From positions 27,537,503 through 27,601,502 of the forward strand of contig NC_134016.1 in assembly GCF_040712315.1 (NCBI RefSeq): DNA of 64,000 nt. Reading direction: 5' to 3'. Source of the stretch: Castanea sativa (lineage: Eukaryota > Streptophyta > Magnoliopsida > Fagales > Fagaceae). Positions 35,009 to 47,658 of the stretch are shown here, in pieces. The number at the start of each line of letters is the position of its first letter. Within the stretch, counting starts at the first letter, position 1. A program made the translations under genes and the position numbers. A model generated the notes under the pieces. It was not told where the DNA came from and ran no database searches. It saw nothing but the letters and a program-made list of their open reading frames with translations.

Positions 35009-36240
35009 GGCTTTGTTTGGATTTTTTTAACTCAGTTAACAAAACTGAGTTTTGTTAACTCATAATCCAAAATCACTAGGCCCCACAGGGAGGGACGCTT
35101 GTTTGGCTTATTATTGTGTTGTTAACTTAGTTAAAAAATCTCAGAATTTTGAAATTTGAGTTACTTAATTCAGAAACACCAGATGCTTGTTTTCAAGATA
35201 TGAGTTATGGGATATCAATGGCAACTTCATAATTTTTTAACACAAACGGGTCCCACTGCCAGTATCTCGTCCCATCCCTACGCCGCTCCAACAAGTCTTT
35301 TTGCCTTTACTGTCCTAGCCACCCAACAGAGCTCTTCTTCATCATCTCATCACTTTCCCTTTTCCCTTCTCCCAATCCCACAGCACAAGCACAACCTTTT
35401 AATATCACTATGAATCCATCAGAAGCACAAGGCCTACCTCCGACAAAGCTTCGTTCATCGATTCCATTTTCTGGTGAGACCCAAATGCCTACATTCCATC
35501 TATTTACATGCTAAAGCTCAAAGGGTTCTGCCTTGTTTTGTTTTTTTTTCCATGTTCCTCCATTTCTATGTTCCTCCATTTTTTGCGTTGTGTTTACTGA
35601 GAATGCTTGGCTGTGAAGACAAAAAGAAGAAGTTTGAGCATACCAGAACCAAAACTAGCTGCCTAAAACAAGAACAGCCAAAAGCCTTACTGGGTTATGC
35701 AATTAATAAAGAACCCACATGCATCCCCATGAGAATTCCAAAGATTGCCTTTTGAATCTCTCTCAGTGCACACACAAAGACTATTCTTTTTGGGGTTCCC
35801 TCTAGGTTTCAGTTTTCCTCTGTTTCTATCACAGAGAGAAAAATACATTTGGGGGTTTTAATTAAAGTTAGTGTTGTTTTTGGACTTGTTCATGGCTACG
35901 TTGTCGACAAAGTGTTGGGGGGCGGGGTCCTTTCTAATGCTACTATTTTGTTGTCCTTCACTCCTAAGTGGAATATGGAATTTGTGAGAAGCTGAGATGT
36001 GGGTTGAAGGGGGAAGGGGAAATGAGAAAAGAGAAAAAATGGGGCTGAAACCTTCCGCGAGTAGGCTAACAGCTTTGCTCTGACCAAGTTACAAGTATGG
36101 GCTCACAAAAAGTTAAAAAATTTGAGTGATGACAAGTTGAGTGATGTGTGCCAAACGGGTGGGTATTAGAAATTGGGGTATTTTGAGTGATGAGTGACGA
36201 AAATTGAGAGAGGAGTGATGAGAAAAAAACCAAACAGGGC
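35009..36240. mobile_element. TIR-like element, Tourist-like ends
   Basis: The left end GGCTTTGTTTGGATTTTTTT and the inverted right end GCCCTGTTTGGTTTTTTTCT match over about 20 bp with three mismatches and resemble PIF/Harbinger termini. No transposase is seen inside. The small open frames are not credible genes. The target duplication is unclear. Confidence 0.45.
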
Positions 36241-36261
36241 ATGATTCTCTCTATTTTCTAA

Positions 36262-36812
36262 GAGCATTAGCGTCCAGAATTGTATGTAATATCCTATTTT
36301 ACTATCTAAAAAATTACTTTATCTATTATACCATCACACTTTACAATATACCCATTATACCAGTTTTTATTTACCATATAGCTCATTAAAATAATATATA
36401 TTACTCAATAAAATAATATAATCTAATCTGTCTCTCCCTTTTCTTCCCTATCTCTCTGTTTATCTTTTCCTCGGTATCTCTCTCTTTCAACCACCCATCA
36501 CCACCACACATAAAACCCACATGCCACCACCACCAATCCAAACATAACCCACCACACCACAGCAAAAAGGAACCCACAAAACCCACCACCATCTCTACAC
36601 ACCAAAAAAAAAAAAAAAAAACCCACCCCTACCACTAGGAACAAAACCCATAAAACCCACACCACCTCCACTAACAAAACCCATAAAACCCCACTACAAC
36701 CACCACTAAAAAACCCACCACCACACCGGGACCAAAACCCAAATCCCAAGCACAACCACGGTTCCACCATGATCTTTACGCCTCCACCACAGACGTCTTT
36801 TCCATGTCGATT

Positions 36813-36852
<40 letters not shown>

Positions 36853-37053
36853 GAGTTAGGGAGAGAGGGGAGAGTAATAAAATATAATATACATAATTTT
36901 ACAACTTGCTACAATAGCTTCTAAATGTACAATCTTATTGTAGCTAAGTTGCAAAACATTTTAGAATTAACAATTGGGGTAGTGCTTGTATTTGTTGGTT
37001 TGATGGTAAAAAATAGCAATTTGGGGGTTTTACAACCCCCAATGCTAATGCTC
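36262..37053. mobile_element. MITE with GAGCATTAGC ends and TAA target duplication
   Basis: GAGCATTAGC at the left is inverted as GCTAATGCTC at the right. TAA flanks both sides (36259-36261 and 37054-37056). The 792-bp body has C/A-rich sequence, a (GA)n run and no transposase. Confidence 0.6.
36816..36851. repeat. (GA)n microsatellite
   Basis: About 18 GA units inside the MITE. Confidence 0.9.
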
Positions 37054-37056
37054 TAA

Positions 37057-38348
37057 TTGAAATGGAGAGTCTCCATTTAAAGGTGAAGATTTAGTCCCAA
37101 TAGATCTAAGGGTCTAAAGATATCACCTCATTTAAAAACAAATCACTTAACACAAATTTAACTATAGTTAAGTACACAAAACATTAACCTTTGCATCAGT
37201 TTATAAGTTCAGTTTTTAGTGTTTAGCTTTTAGCTTTTATGTACATATAATAACAATTAAACATTGATCAACCATGAAAGAATCTCCAATAATGGTTTTA
37301 TATGTAAATATAATAAATTTAAAACTCATAATATATATCATAGGAACATGCATATGTGTCATACCATTTTCAGTAATAATGGGGCATCTCATTAAAGTTA
37401 AGTTTTAATGAAAAATGTCCAAAGAAATATGGATAAGTGTGTTATAGAAACGAATGAAAAATTGAAACTAGAAGAATACAACATAATTGATTTAATAGAT
37501 TGCTTCTTTTCTTATATTCTTATTTAGGAATATACTTACTTATATTATCTTTGAACAGAACAATTTGGACTCCTTTGGTTGATTTTAGCGGAATTAGATC
37601 AATTTTATTGAATTAACCAAATATGAAGTTCAATTGATTTCCAATTTAGTAGTCAGCAAACAAATCACCAAATAAAGCAAAGTAGAGTAAAATAACAAAC
37701 ACAAGCAATTTACTTATTACATGAAAGACTAATAAATGAATAAGAAAAAACACTCTGAAATTATCAACAATATTGTGTATTATAATATATACGAACACTT
37801 TATAAATTTATTAACATAATTGTATTCATACATATATAAAATAAAATGTATTCAATATTTATTATAAATTTGGAACATTTTCAACTTATGACTCATCCTT
37901 AAAAAAAAAAATTCTTATGACTAATTTAATTACAATACTATTTTGGTAATAACTAATATAAAAGCCAATTAGTTACTATTTATGACTACTTTTATGGCAT
38001 GATTTGTTGGATTCTAGGGTGGCGAATCAACTGCAACAGCCATGAGCGAGACAACAATGATGGCAAGGTATCAAAAGTCGATAGGGGATGGACGTTATTG
38101 CCATATTGTGGTCTCCATGGCCAAATCTTGAATCTCTACTACCATATCTCAACCTTGCTAATGTTGAATGGCCTCTCGTAGCTACAATTGTCAATGTTTT
38201 TCAAAGAGAGAAGGCAGTGGGGGGTTTGACATCCCTTGAATTAATATCCGACTAAAATAATTAGGTTTTACGCTAGAAAACTCAATGCTGACTAAAGTAG
38301 TGGTCACAACTGACTAAAATGCTTTAGATTGGTTTGGATATGATGGTT
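37057..38348. other. Intergenic, nothing recognised
   Basis: Strongly AT-rich, without exons, repeats or element ends that I can support. Confidence 0.5.
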
Positions 38349-38640
38349 AGAGCATCCATATCAGTGAATGTAAAATCATGTAAAATAGAAAAAACAGACA
38401 ATTTTTACACATTTTGCCTCAAAAATGCTCCACATCAGTACTTCTTAAATGGTGTAAAATTGTGCAAATCCATCCACAAGCTACTATAACCATGTAAATA
38501 TATGTGTGGGTGAAAAAGTATGTGGAAATGTGTGTAATGTTGTTTAAAATGTGAGTTATTGTGTTAAAACTCACATGCCAAACAAGCCCTAGAACATCCG
38601 CATGAGTGAATGTAAAATTTTTGTTCATTTTGCAAAAAAA
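38349..38640. repeat. Two related MITE-like left ends
   Basis: GAGCATCCATATCAGTGAATG near 38352 and GAACATCCGCATGAGTGAATG near 38590 are similar starts about 240 bp apart, each followed by TAAAAT. Matching right ends were not found. Confidence 0.35.
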
Positions 38641-38928
38641 TAATAATAATAATAATACTTTTTTTTAAAATTTTATATACTCACTTTTACAAAACACCTA
38701 CATCAGTTCGTTTCTTCTACCTTCTCTTTTATTTAAATAATATTTTTCTTATATTTTTTTTATTATTTCACACCTACCTATGGCCCACCAACCTTAACAA
38801 CACAGGCCAACTCCATTTTCTCTTAATACTTTCCCTTTCTTTTTCTCATTCTTCTTCTTTCTTTTTTCGTCTTTTTCTTTCTCCTCCTCCTCCTCCTTCT
38901 TCTTCTTCTTCTTCATTCTCTCAATTCA

Positions 38929-38930
<2 letters not shown>

Positions 38931-38959
<29 letters not shown>
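38931..38959. repeat. (TC)n microsatellite
   Basis: About 14 TC units, after a (TCC/TTC)n-rich stretch from 38881. Confidence 0.9.
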
Positions 38960-38962
<3 letters not shown>

Positions 38963-39357
38963 CAGTTCCCTCAATCAATCTTTCTCAATTTACTGCCCCC
39001 ATCAACCAAATCCAGTCAAAGCCGGAGGCTAAAATCAATACCAAAACAAACCCCACACATTCTATCATCAATTCCAACAAACCCATAAAATTCCCCAAGC
39101 TTGAACTTCAATTTCAGCAAACCCACAAAAGTCCACCAAGCTTGAAGCCAAATAAGAGAAAAAACGCAGATTGTGTGGGTCTTGATTATGGGTTTGTGTA
39201 GGTGAAAAATTTGATATTGAGATTGTGTGGGAATGTTGTGTTTGGAGGGACAAATTTTTGTAGCTGAAGTATTTGATGATGGGTATGTGTGGAGATTTTG
39301 TGTTTAGAAGAGAGCATGTCTGATGAGGTAGATAGAGAAGAGAGTGAAGGGAAAGTG

Positions 39358-39360
<3 letters not shown>

Positions 39361-39395
<35 letters not shown>
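39361..39395. repeat. (AG)n microsatellite
   Basis: About 17 AG units. The long open frame on the minus strand across 39068-39496 is produced by this tract. Confidence 0.9.
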
Positions 39396-39397
<2 letters not shown>

Positions 39398-41065
39398 AAA
39401 TCTGTGAAGAGTGATAAAAATAATAAAATATAATAAGGAGGTGCTTTGGATATTTAGCAATTTTGGCTTGATTGATATGGAAGATTTTTGGGGCAAAATG
39501 TGTAAATTTGTTACTTTTTGTATTTTGCAATGTTTTACAAAGGATGGTGTGATTGCTCATAGGTTATGTTCAATGGCTTATTGGCTCATCCCTATTTCCC
39601 ATAGATCATGTTGAGTTCAACCCATGATATGATAAGGTTAGAAAAATCATTATTGGTTTTCGAATCTCACATTGGTTAAACGAATAGTAAGGAGGTGCTA
39701 GAGTTAGTCTCACATTGAAATAAGATTAAAGAAGTGAGGATCCCACAGTAGTGATGTAGTTTGTTTAGTGTGTGTGAGTTAGGAGCAAAGTTGATGTAGG
39801 ACAAAATCTTAAAATTAATTTCTGTAATTTGTTATATTTGGTATTTTTATGTAATTTCTATTCTTTTAGGTTTATGGTATTTATTTCCTTGTTTTAAGTG
39901 TTTTTAATGCTTTTTAAGTCAAATTTGGTTCCTATTATGGTTAGGTATTAATTCGAGATTATTTTAGAATATATTTTCTTGTCTGTCAATTTTTACGGAG
40001 CCCTTAAATAGGCCCCTAAGTTTGTGAACGTTTTTTTAAAAACAATTATTCAATCAATAAAATTCAAACATTTGTCTATTATTACTCTGTTGGATTCCAT
40101 AACCCTTTTTCCTTGTGGATTCAAGAAACGCTCGTGGATTCAAGGTTATTTTTAAAAGCAAACATGTTTTGTTTCTTGTTTTCTAAAAGTAAACCGAGAA
40201 TGCTAATCCAAGGGAGGCAACAGTAACCAACATGAATAAGAGTTAGAGGGAAACTTCCCGATGAAATTACCATCACCTTCGCATTAAATGCATTGCACCA
40301 ACTAGGTGTGTCGTATTAATGGTCGAATATCACTTGAATTGTGTCACATAGCATGTTACCTACCCAACATAGCCTCAAAAGGAGGAGAGGAGAAGGATGT
40401 GACAAATATCCAGGAGAGAGACCATCCACCATCCACGTGGAGGGCCAGGATTAAAGCAGTGGGACTATAAAAAGGAGGTGAGCCCACATGTACAAGGATC
40501 AAATCCTAAGAATAGACAGGAGAAAAAAAGAACACAGTAAACAAAAGTCTAGTATTGTATTTCATCGAGTGTAAAGGCTCTTTGGCCATTCCGAGGAAGA
40601 TAAAACAAAGCAAACTTTGCCTTATTATCAGTTTTTATCAAACTTTGATATCAATCCTTGGTGACGAGTTATGGTTTAAAGTTCAAATGTTGGTCAAGGA
40701 ACACACCTCTATAAATTAATTGTTGCGGGCTTTGGTCCAAGCCCAATATCCTTTTGGGCTACCCGGATTTTAACCCATACAACTTGTATTTTCTTTGCAA
40801 TCAATTCCATAAAATCACTTAGATATACAAAACATAAAGACATGCCCACAAATTTACAAAACACAAAGACATTCAACTAGATTTCATTTTTCTTTGAAAC
40901 CAAACACAAAATCACAACACAAAGCTCAACCCAGATTTTCTCATGCTTTTTAAGAAACCAAACGCAAAACCCACCACCAACCCTAGGTCTGAAACCACCA
41001 AACCCAAATCCCAAATCCGAAACCCATCGATCAGTGATCAGCAAAACCTAACAAATTGGAATCTC

Positions 41066-41106
<41 letters not shown>

Positions 41107-41835
41107 TACCATATTCCTTTCTTACATGCTTTGGAAGGGTTATGAATCTCATGATATAATGCTTAAGGTAAGCAGTAAATTGAAATAGTAAAATTTAAGG
41201 AAAGTGAGAGAGAGCTTGGGGAAGACGTGACTGTGATTTGTGTTTGGTTGCCAAATTTTAAAAAAAAAAAAACTAAGAAATTTGCTACAAAATTAATCTT
41301 TAAAACTAAAAAAAGTAAAATTTTATTTTTTTTGTTTTTGAGAATAATCATGTTATGGTGAATTCATGTTCTTACAACAAGATAATAAAAGGAAAAAGAA
41401 AGTATTATTTTAATTTTTAAAAAATCATAAGTTTAGAATTTTGCGGGTTTTTTTAATATTTAAAATACTCACATGACATTATTTAAATGCCAAATAACAA
41501 ATTTTATTATTATTATTTTAATGGTCACGTGGGTGTTTTTTCCATCAGCAAGATGAGCGTTTGTTAGTTTGGAAACTAAAAATGGTAATATAGAAAAGTA
41601 GAAAAGTTAAGCCCAAACCAGTAGTAGACAAAAACTAAGCCCAAACCAAGCCCAACGACATCTTAGACTTGTGCGCTGCCCAAATCAAAATAAAAAACAG
41701 GTTTCTGTTCAACTAGCAAAAAAAAAACGTTCCTGCTTCTTTCTCTTCCCCACTGAAAAACAGAGGGGGGAATGTGCAGATTAGGCATGTGGATGGCATG
41801 AATATAGTAAGTTAGGCATAGTTTGAAACTATGTA
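39396..41835. other. Intergenic, possible retroelement debris
   Basis: No exons recognised. TATAAAAAGGAGG at about 40466 and an A-rich AATAAAATTCAAAC at about 40057 resemble LTR promoter and polyadenylation signals, but no boundaries or second copy are visible. It includes an (AG)n tract at 41068-41102. Confidence 0.4.
41068..41102. repeat. (AG)n microsatellite
   Basis: About 17 AG units. Confidence 0.9.
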
Positions 41836-42112
41836 GGAAAATAGCAACTCGAGTTTTTGAAACTCGAGATTTACATAATAAATAGAGTTTCAAAAACTCG
41901 CTTTATGCTCGCTTTGGGCTTGCTAAGGTGGAGAAAATGCCACCTGGATCTCAAGTTTCTAAAACTCGTTTTAAGTCTACCTAAACTCGAGTTTTATAAA
42001 CTCGAGTTTGACTATATCTTATTATAAATTATGTAGTTTATACGCATATAACTCGAGTCTTAGAGACTCGAGTTTTATGCAGTAACTCGAGTCTTATAGA
42101 CTCGATTTCCTC
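41836..42112 (+). repeat. Left TIR region with CTCGAG hairpins
   Basis: Contains ACTCGAGTTTTTGAAACTCGA, ACTCGAGTTTTATAAACTCGA, ACTCGAGTCTTAGAGACTCGA and CTCGAGTCTTATAGACTCGA: four short hairpins of CTCGAG-type arms. CCACCTGGA at 41940-41948 is shared with the right TIR. Confidence 0.7.
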
Positions 42113-43161
42113 TGGGCATGTTTATTTAAAACTCAGCCCGTGGCATTTAACTCTCTCACATTCTCCACTCTCACTGCTCAACACACAGAGAAAACCTAAA
42201 ATCTCAGCCTCACTAACTCTCTCACTCACTCACCCTCACTAACTCACTCACCCATAACTTTCTCACACCACTCACTCTCACAAAACCACATTCTCCACTC
42301 TCACTGCTCTTCCCTCTCAGCAAATTCATATCTAAGGTAAGGGTTTGCATAATTTGATTGTCATTATAGTTGGGTATGTTGTCTATGGGTGTGGGTTAAA
42401 GAGTTTTACCATTTATTTTGTAGATAGTTAACATAACTTAGTTAATTTATCAATATTGTGAATTATAGAACTTTGTTTTGTTAGTGTTAATTTTTTGAGT
42501 ATTTATTTGTATAGTTTTTGTTATCAAAATTTTATTCATCATTTTATTTTGATCATGATCTTACAAATTTCTTTGACTTTATTTATCATTAGTTTGGGTA
42601 TGAAATGGGTAGTGAATGAATGTAATGAATAGGAATGAGTATGTAATTATCAAAATTTTATTCATCATTTCTAGGTTTTTATTTTTATCATGATTTTACA
42701 AATTTGTTTGACTTTATTTATCATTGGTTTGGGTATGAAATGGGTAGTGAATGAATGTAATGAATGGGAATGGGTATGTAATTATCAAAATTTTATTCAT
42801 CATTTCTAGGCTTTTATTTTTATCATGATCTTTCAAGTTTTTTTGACTTTATTTATCATTGGTTTGGGTATGAAATGGGTAGTGAATGAATGTAGTGAAT
42901 GGGTATGTAATCATGCTCCTCTACCCACCTAGTTCTTTCAGAACCCTTTTAGGCATTATAGGTCACCACACAATGGAGTAATAGATAATTCCGTCTCTCC
43001 ATCCACTAGGATTAGAAGGTTTACGTCTTGGCCTTTAGATATTAATGGGCACTCTATAACCTGGCTTGAATATGTTCATTGGTAAGATTGCATTACTTTT
43101 TTCCCTCACTTTACGACTATGTGATTTAACTAACATAGCACTTGACTTGAACAGGTTCACA
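42113..43161 (+). other. Leader region of the MULE transposase
   Basis: CT-rich, ACTCTCTCAC-rich sequence (42150-42320) resembles a plant 5' UTR. It is followed by CTAAGGTAAGGG at about 42331, a good donor-like site, and a ~130-bp tandem repeat. An upstream non-coding exon and intron are plausible. Confidence 0.4.
42530..42917. repeat. ~130-bp tandem repeat, three copies
   Basis: The unit runs from ATTTTATTCATCATTTCTAGG through CATTGGTTTGGGTATGAAAT to GGGTATGTAATTATCAAAA. The second copy is nearly identical to the third; the first is more diverged. Confidence 0.85.
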
Positions 43162-46008
43162 ATGCCTGATATTGTTATAATCATATACCATGGTGGTCCG
43201 CTTAAGAATCCCAATGCGAACAAGGGATTGCCATTTGAGGGCCGGGTATGAAAACTTATTATGCCGAAGTTGATCGTAGGTTGAAAACCCTTGATGAATT
43301 GAAGATATTTGTCATGGAAGAGTTGGGTAAGAATCCTGATGCGTACAACATGCAAATTACTTATCGTATGCCAAATGAAATCATGAAGCACCGGATTAAT
43401 TACAAGTATATGTTGATAGAAAAAGACAAACATGTGAAGATCATGTTTGACAAGTTGGAGAGTATAGCTGAAGTAAGTAACATTGAGTTGTACATACAGT
43501 TGGAGCCGCGTGCAGGATGGCAAGAGGATATCCAACAAACAACCAGAAGCTTACAAGTTGCGCTTCCGGATGCTCAATATGAGTATTCTACACATGTAGA
43601 GGATGATGATGTTCATGCCGATGGAGATGATGATGATGATGACGACGACGACGACTATGTTGATGAGACTACTGCCGTTAACAATGATGATGACGATGAT
43701 GATGACGACGACGACTATGTTGATGAGACTACTGTCGTTAACAATGATGATGACGATGATGATGATGACGATGATGATGACGACTATGTTGATGAGAATC
43801 TTGCCATTAACGGTGAAGATTTTGCCGATAAAGATGACTATGAAGACATGATTGAGAGAGGGGACTTTCGGGACTTTCGGGACTTTGAGAGGGACATTGA
43901 TGACGATGAGACATTGGACGGCGGTGAACCTGATGCAGACAATGTTATTAGTGTCCAAAACATTACAAACACAATCCCTGCCTACGCACCTCTTGCGTTG
44001 TCATTCTCTGCAAATACTTGGGAAAATATGGTTGATCCTTCGCATATTGAGATGCCATTTGTGTCTACTTGGAGAGAGGGGATGAATTTGTGCAAAGGGT
44101 TGACTTTTGCGAGTAAAGTGGAGGTGAAGCGCGTATTAACAATTTGTGCCCTCAAGGAAAACAAAAACTTTAAGATCACTAGGTCGATGAGGAAAAATTT
44201 TTGTGCGAAATGCGTGCATGAGTCGTGCAAGTGGTATGTCTACGCAGTTATGAAGCCCGAGCTCCAAAATCTATGGATGGTCACCGTGTATGTGGGTCCT
44301 CACACGTGTATACCACTGGGGTGCGAAATGATGGTAGAATGATGAGTTGTAATTTTATTGCAGCAGAAATCCATAACAAGTTACTTGAGGATCACACCAC
44401 TCAAATTAAGCATCTCAGATCTCTGATAGAGGCGAAATATAATGGCCATAAGCCTTCTTACTACAAGGTATGGGATGCGAAACAAAAGGCGATTGCGCTT
44501 ATGTTTGGAGATTGGTAAGAATCTTACCAAAGGCTGCAAAAGTTGCTAATGGCGTATATTGATCAGGACCCGACTACCCAGTTTTGCTATCGTGTCACAC
44601 CCACCGATGAAGATCACACCGTATTGTTGCATTATGTGTTTTGGTCTTTCGGTCCATGCATATCAGGATTCAAATACTGCAAGCCGGTTATCAGTATTGA
44701 TGGGACCCATCTGTATGGTAAATATCAGGGAAAGTTGTTGGTCGCAATGGCAACCGATGCTAACAACAAGGTATTCCCTCTCGCCTTTGCTGTTGTGGAT
44801 TGTGAGTTAGGGTCCAGTTGGAGGTGGTTTTTACGATGCCTCAGAGAAACGATTGGCCACCTGATACCTGACGACGGCATTTGCATAATTTCTGACCGAC
44901 ATCTCGGTATCAAAAACGCCATTGCAAACTGGCCTAGAAGGGATGATGGAAAAGCAAGGGTATTTCATAGATATTGTCTTCGACATGTTGCTAGCAACTT
45001 CAACACCCATTTTCAGAACTCGACTCTAAAGTTAGCGGCGTTGAAAGCGGGATATGCTAGTCAGGTAGTTAAATTTGCTACCATAATGGACTCCATTAAG
45101 CAAGTGGAAATTGAGGCCATTAGGAAGAAGAAGAAGGTGACGGGGAGGGATGGTAAGGAAAAGAATCAAGATTATCTTCCATACACATACCTAATGAGTG
45201 AGGATGTGGACATGTGGACCCAGTCATACGATGGTGGGAGACGTTTTGGAGCAATGACAACCAATATATCAGAGTGTTTCAATGGTGTGCTGAAAGGTGC
45301 ACGGGGCCTTCCTATTGCCGCGTTGGTTGAGTTCACTTGGAACAAACTTGTTCAATATTTCCACGACCGGCGCAAAGAATACCATTATGAGTTGTCAGAG
45401 GGTAAGAAATGGAGTGAATATGCCTTATCCACGTGGGATGGAAATAAGCGTAAATGCGAGAAACACTATCTCAAGCCATTTAGCAATGAAGAGCTGATAT
45501 TTCAAGTAGTTACCCAACTCAACGTGTGTAGCACGGGAGGGGAAACCACGATTACGAAGTTCGGTTACGGGAAAAAACATGCAGTTGTGGGAAATGGCAA
45601 AATATAGGGATCCCGTGTTCACATGCAATTAGAGTATGTGACTATTTACATATTGATTCGACCACGTATATTCACCCATGTTATGGTTTGAACCATGCCC
45701 TTAACACTTATGAGCATGCATTTGTGGTTCCTAAGTCACAGTCATTATGGAGGGATCCCATGGGGCCAAAGTGGTTGCCTAATCCGGCATTGTTGCGGGC
45801 CAAAGGTCGACCGGTGAAGTCACGAATAAGGAATGAGATGGATGGAGTGAGGAATAAGGATCAAGAACCGGGATGGCGGAGGGAGGACGCAGATTTGATA
45901 GAGAGTCAATCGAAGCAGACATGTGGACTGTGTCATGCTTCCGGGCATAACCGCAGAAAATGTCCGCAGTCCCGCGGTGCTTCCACAAGCGGCCATGTTC
46001 CACACTAG
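43162..46008 (+). pseudogene. MULE (MURA-type) transposase, frameshifted
   Basis: DDE transposase of the Mutator superfamily; it would cut element ends. Start MPDIVIIIYHGGPLKN. N-terminal PB1-like region, acidic repeat, MuDR DNA-binding region (GLTFASKVEVKRVL, C-H residues in CHESCKWYVY), catalytic core with SIDGTHLYGKY (Asp), IISDRHLGIKNAI (Asp), CLRHVASNF (C2H-type motif) and TTNISECFN (Glu), SWIM finger CSC...CSH at 45580-45639, and a C-terminal zinc knuckle CGLCHASGHNRRKC. Frame changes occur near 43247, 44315 and 45570, and TAA sits at 44516-44518, so it is not translatable as read. The catalytic triad itself is intact. Confidence 0.9.
43603..43806 (+). repeat. Acidic coding repeat (poly-Asp modules)
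   Basis: Three copies of a ~63-72-bp unit encoding a run of Asp, then YVDET(T) and VNN or NLAIN. The GAT/GAC codons alternate, so the repeat is kept at both DNA and protein level. It lies between the PB1-like and DNA-binding parts of the transposase. Confidence 0.85.
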
Positions 46009-46323
46009 GTAGGTTGGCAACAATTTATGCATCGGTTAAATAATTGTTGTTCATTCGATGTTTACCTAATGTTTACTATCTTGTCTCCTAATGTAAATAC
46101 TCTACGTTTTTCAGGCATCCTTCCATGGACGACGTTGTATTGGCTCTATGTGAACTTTTTGATTGTTGTTGAATGTACTTGTAATTCTCTATCCAATGTA
46201 CCTCTATGAAGATTGTGATTTGAGTAGTATGGTTAGAATTGCAAATTAAGCGTGGTTGGACATGTTTAGAATGGTGATATATTGAGAATGACTTTTGTTG
46301 TGATTTGAGTGCATTTACATTGT

Positions 46324-46735
46324 AAAACAATGCCTGAAACAGAGCATTTTCTGCTGGGAAAAAAAAAATTTGCCCAGTAAAAATCGAGTTTTAGACACTC
46401 GAGTTCCTTGGGAAAAAAAATTTGCCCAGAGAAAATCGAGTTTTAGAGACTCGAGTTCCACTGGGCAAATTTTTTTGAAACAGGGCATGCCTCTCTGCCT
46501 GTCTGCTTGAAACAGAGCATGCTGTTGGGGAAAAAAATTTGCCCAGTAAAAATCGAGTTTTAGAAACTCGAGTTCCACTGGGCAAATTTTTTTGAAACAG
46601 GGCATGCCTCTCTGCCTCTCTGCCTGAAACAGAGCAGTTGGGGAAAAAATATTTGCCCAGTGGAACTCGAGTCTCTAAAACTCGAGTTCCTTTGGTATCT
46701 CGATTCTTTAATACTGGAGTTATAGTGGAAAATAA
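46324..46735. repeat. Nested hairpin array with CTCGAG motifs
   Basis: Two full ~115-bp modules plus partial ones. Each has ATCGAGTTTTAGARACTCGA, then ACTGGGCAAATTTTTTT, AACAGGGCATGCCTCTCTGCC, and AAAAAAATTTGCCCAGT. The last pairs perfectly over 17 bases with ACTGGGCAAATTTTTTT, so each module can fold into a long hairpin. It relates to the CTCGAG hairpins of both TIRs and lies just 3' of the transposase. Confidence 0.8.
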
Positions 46736-46740
46736 AATCG

Positions 46741-47057
46741 GTCCATTTGGTCTAATTTGGTCTAATCTGGTCTGATTTGGTCTATTTTGGTCTAATTTGG
46801 TCTAATTTGGTCTTATTTGGTCTTACTTGGTCTGATTTGGTCTGATTTGGTCTGAAAAGAAAATTTTGGTCTAATTATTTGGTCTGATTTGGTCTGATTT
46901 GGATAATTTGGTCTAATTATTTGGTCTGATTTGGATAATTTGGTCTAATTATTTGGTCTGATTTGGTCTGATTTGGTCTAATTCGGTCTAATTCGGTCTG
47001 ATTTGGTCTGATTTGGTCTAATTTGGTCCATTCAGTCCACTTTGTTCTATTTTGGTC
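46741..47057. repeat. 10-bp minisatellite TTTGGTCTRA
   Basis: About 30 copies of TTTGGTCTAA/TTTGGTCTGA with few indels, over 317 bp. Confidence 0.92.
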
Positions 47058-47658
47058 AGGAAAATCCATCTTTGTGTACTTACATATATAATTGGAGACA
47101 ACAAGTTTAGGTTGAGAGCCCTTATTCAAAATCTAAATTTATTAAAACAAATTCTCGAGTTTAGGGGTCAGCTGTCCACCATTGCTACACTGATATTCAT
47201 AGTGCTACATGTGCTGCTCAATAGCTCGGCACTGTTGAACCCTATCTAGTCATATCATTCACACTCACGTCAATACACAGATCTGCATCATTTTGCAATG
47301 CACTGTTTTCAAGGATGCTGAAGACCCCGAAAAGTTTATTATGCATGTAACACAACTCGGTATTGTCTTGTCAAGTTCATGTCGGATGAAACACAAGCAT
47401 GCTAAATACTCTTCACATGAATACTGTTCAGCTGAATAGTCATGGCGATACACCGCAACTACGCCGAATAAGAGAATCTCACTGTGACATTGGGAACATT
47501 TGAACAAAAAATTCGTGTAGTGGTTTTCCAGCCTGTATTGACATGACAAGCCTGAATATATTAAATTTTATTATTGAATACACAGTGGAATGAGGTTATA
47601 AATGTACCACAATTCTTTTCTTATTCCTACACCACTAACTTTGTAGGTTGAGTAAGCT
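47058..47658. other. Unassigned interior of the MULE
   Basis: No recognisable exon or repeat. Confidence 0.4.

Noticed and set aside
36498..36770. Gly/Trp/Val-rich open frame on the minus strand
   Set aside because: Low-complexity sequence (CCACCA-rich on plus) inside a MITE; no domain or splice structure.
39068..39496. 142-codon open frame on the minus strand
   Set aside because: It is carried through an (AG)n microsatellite, giving a Ser/Leu run, and has no recognisable domain.
39790..40740. Solo LTR suggested by TATAAAAAGG and AATAAA-like signals
   Set aside because: No TG...CA boundaries, target duplication or second copy could be defined.
46741..47057. Telomere-like repeat
   Set aside because: The unit TTTGGTCTRA is 10 bases and does not match the plant telomere heptamer TTTAGGG.
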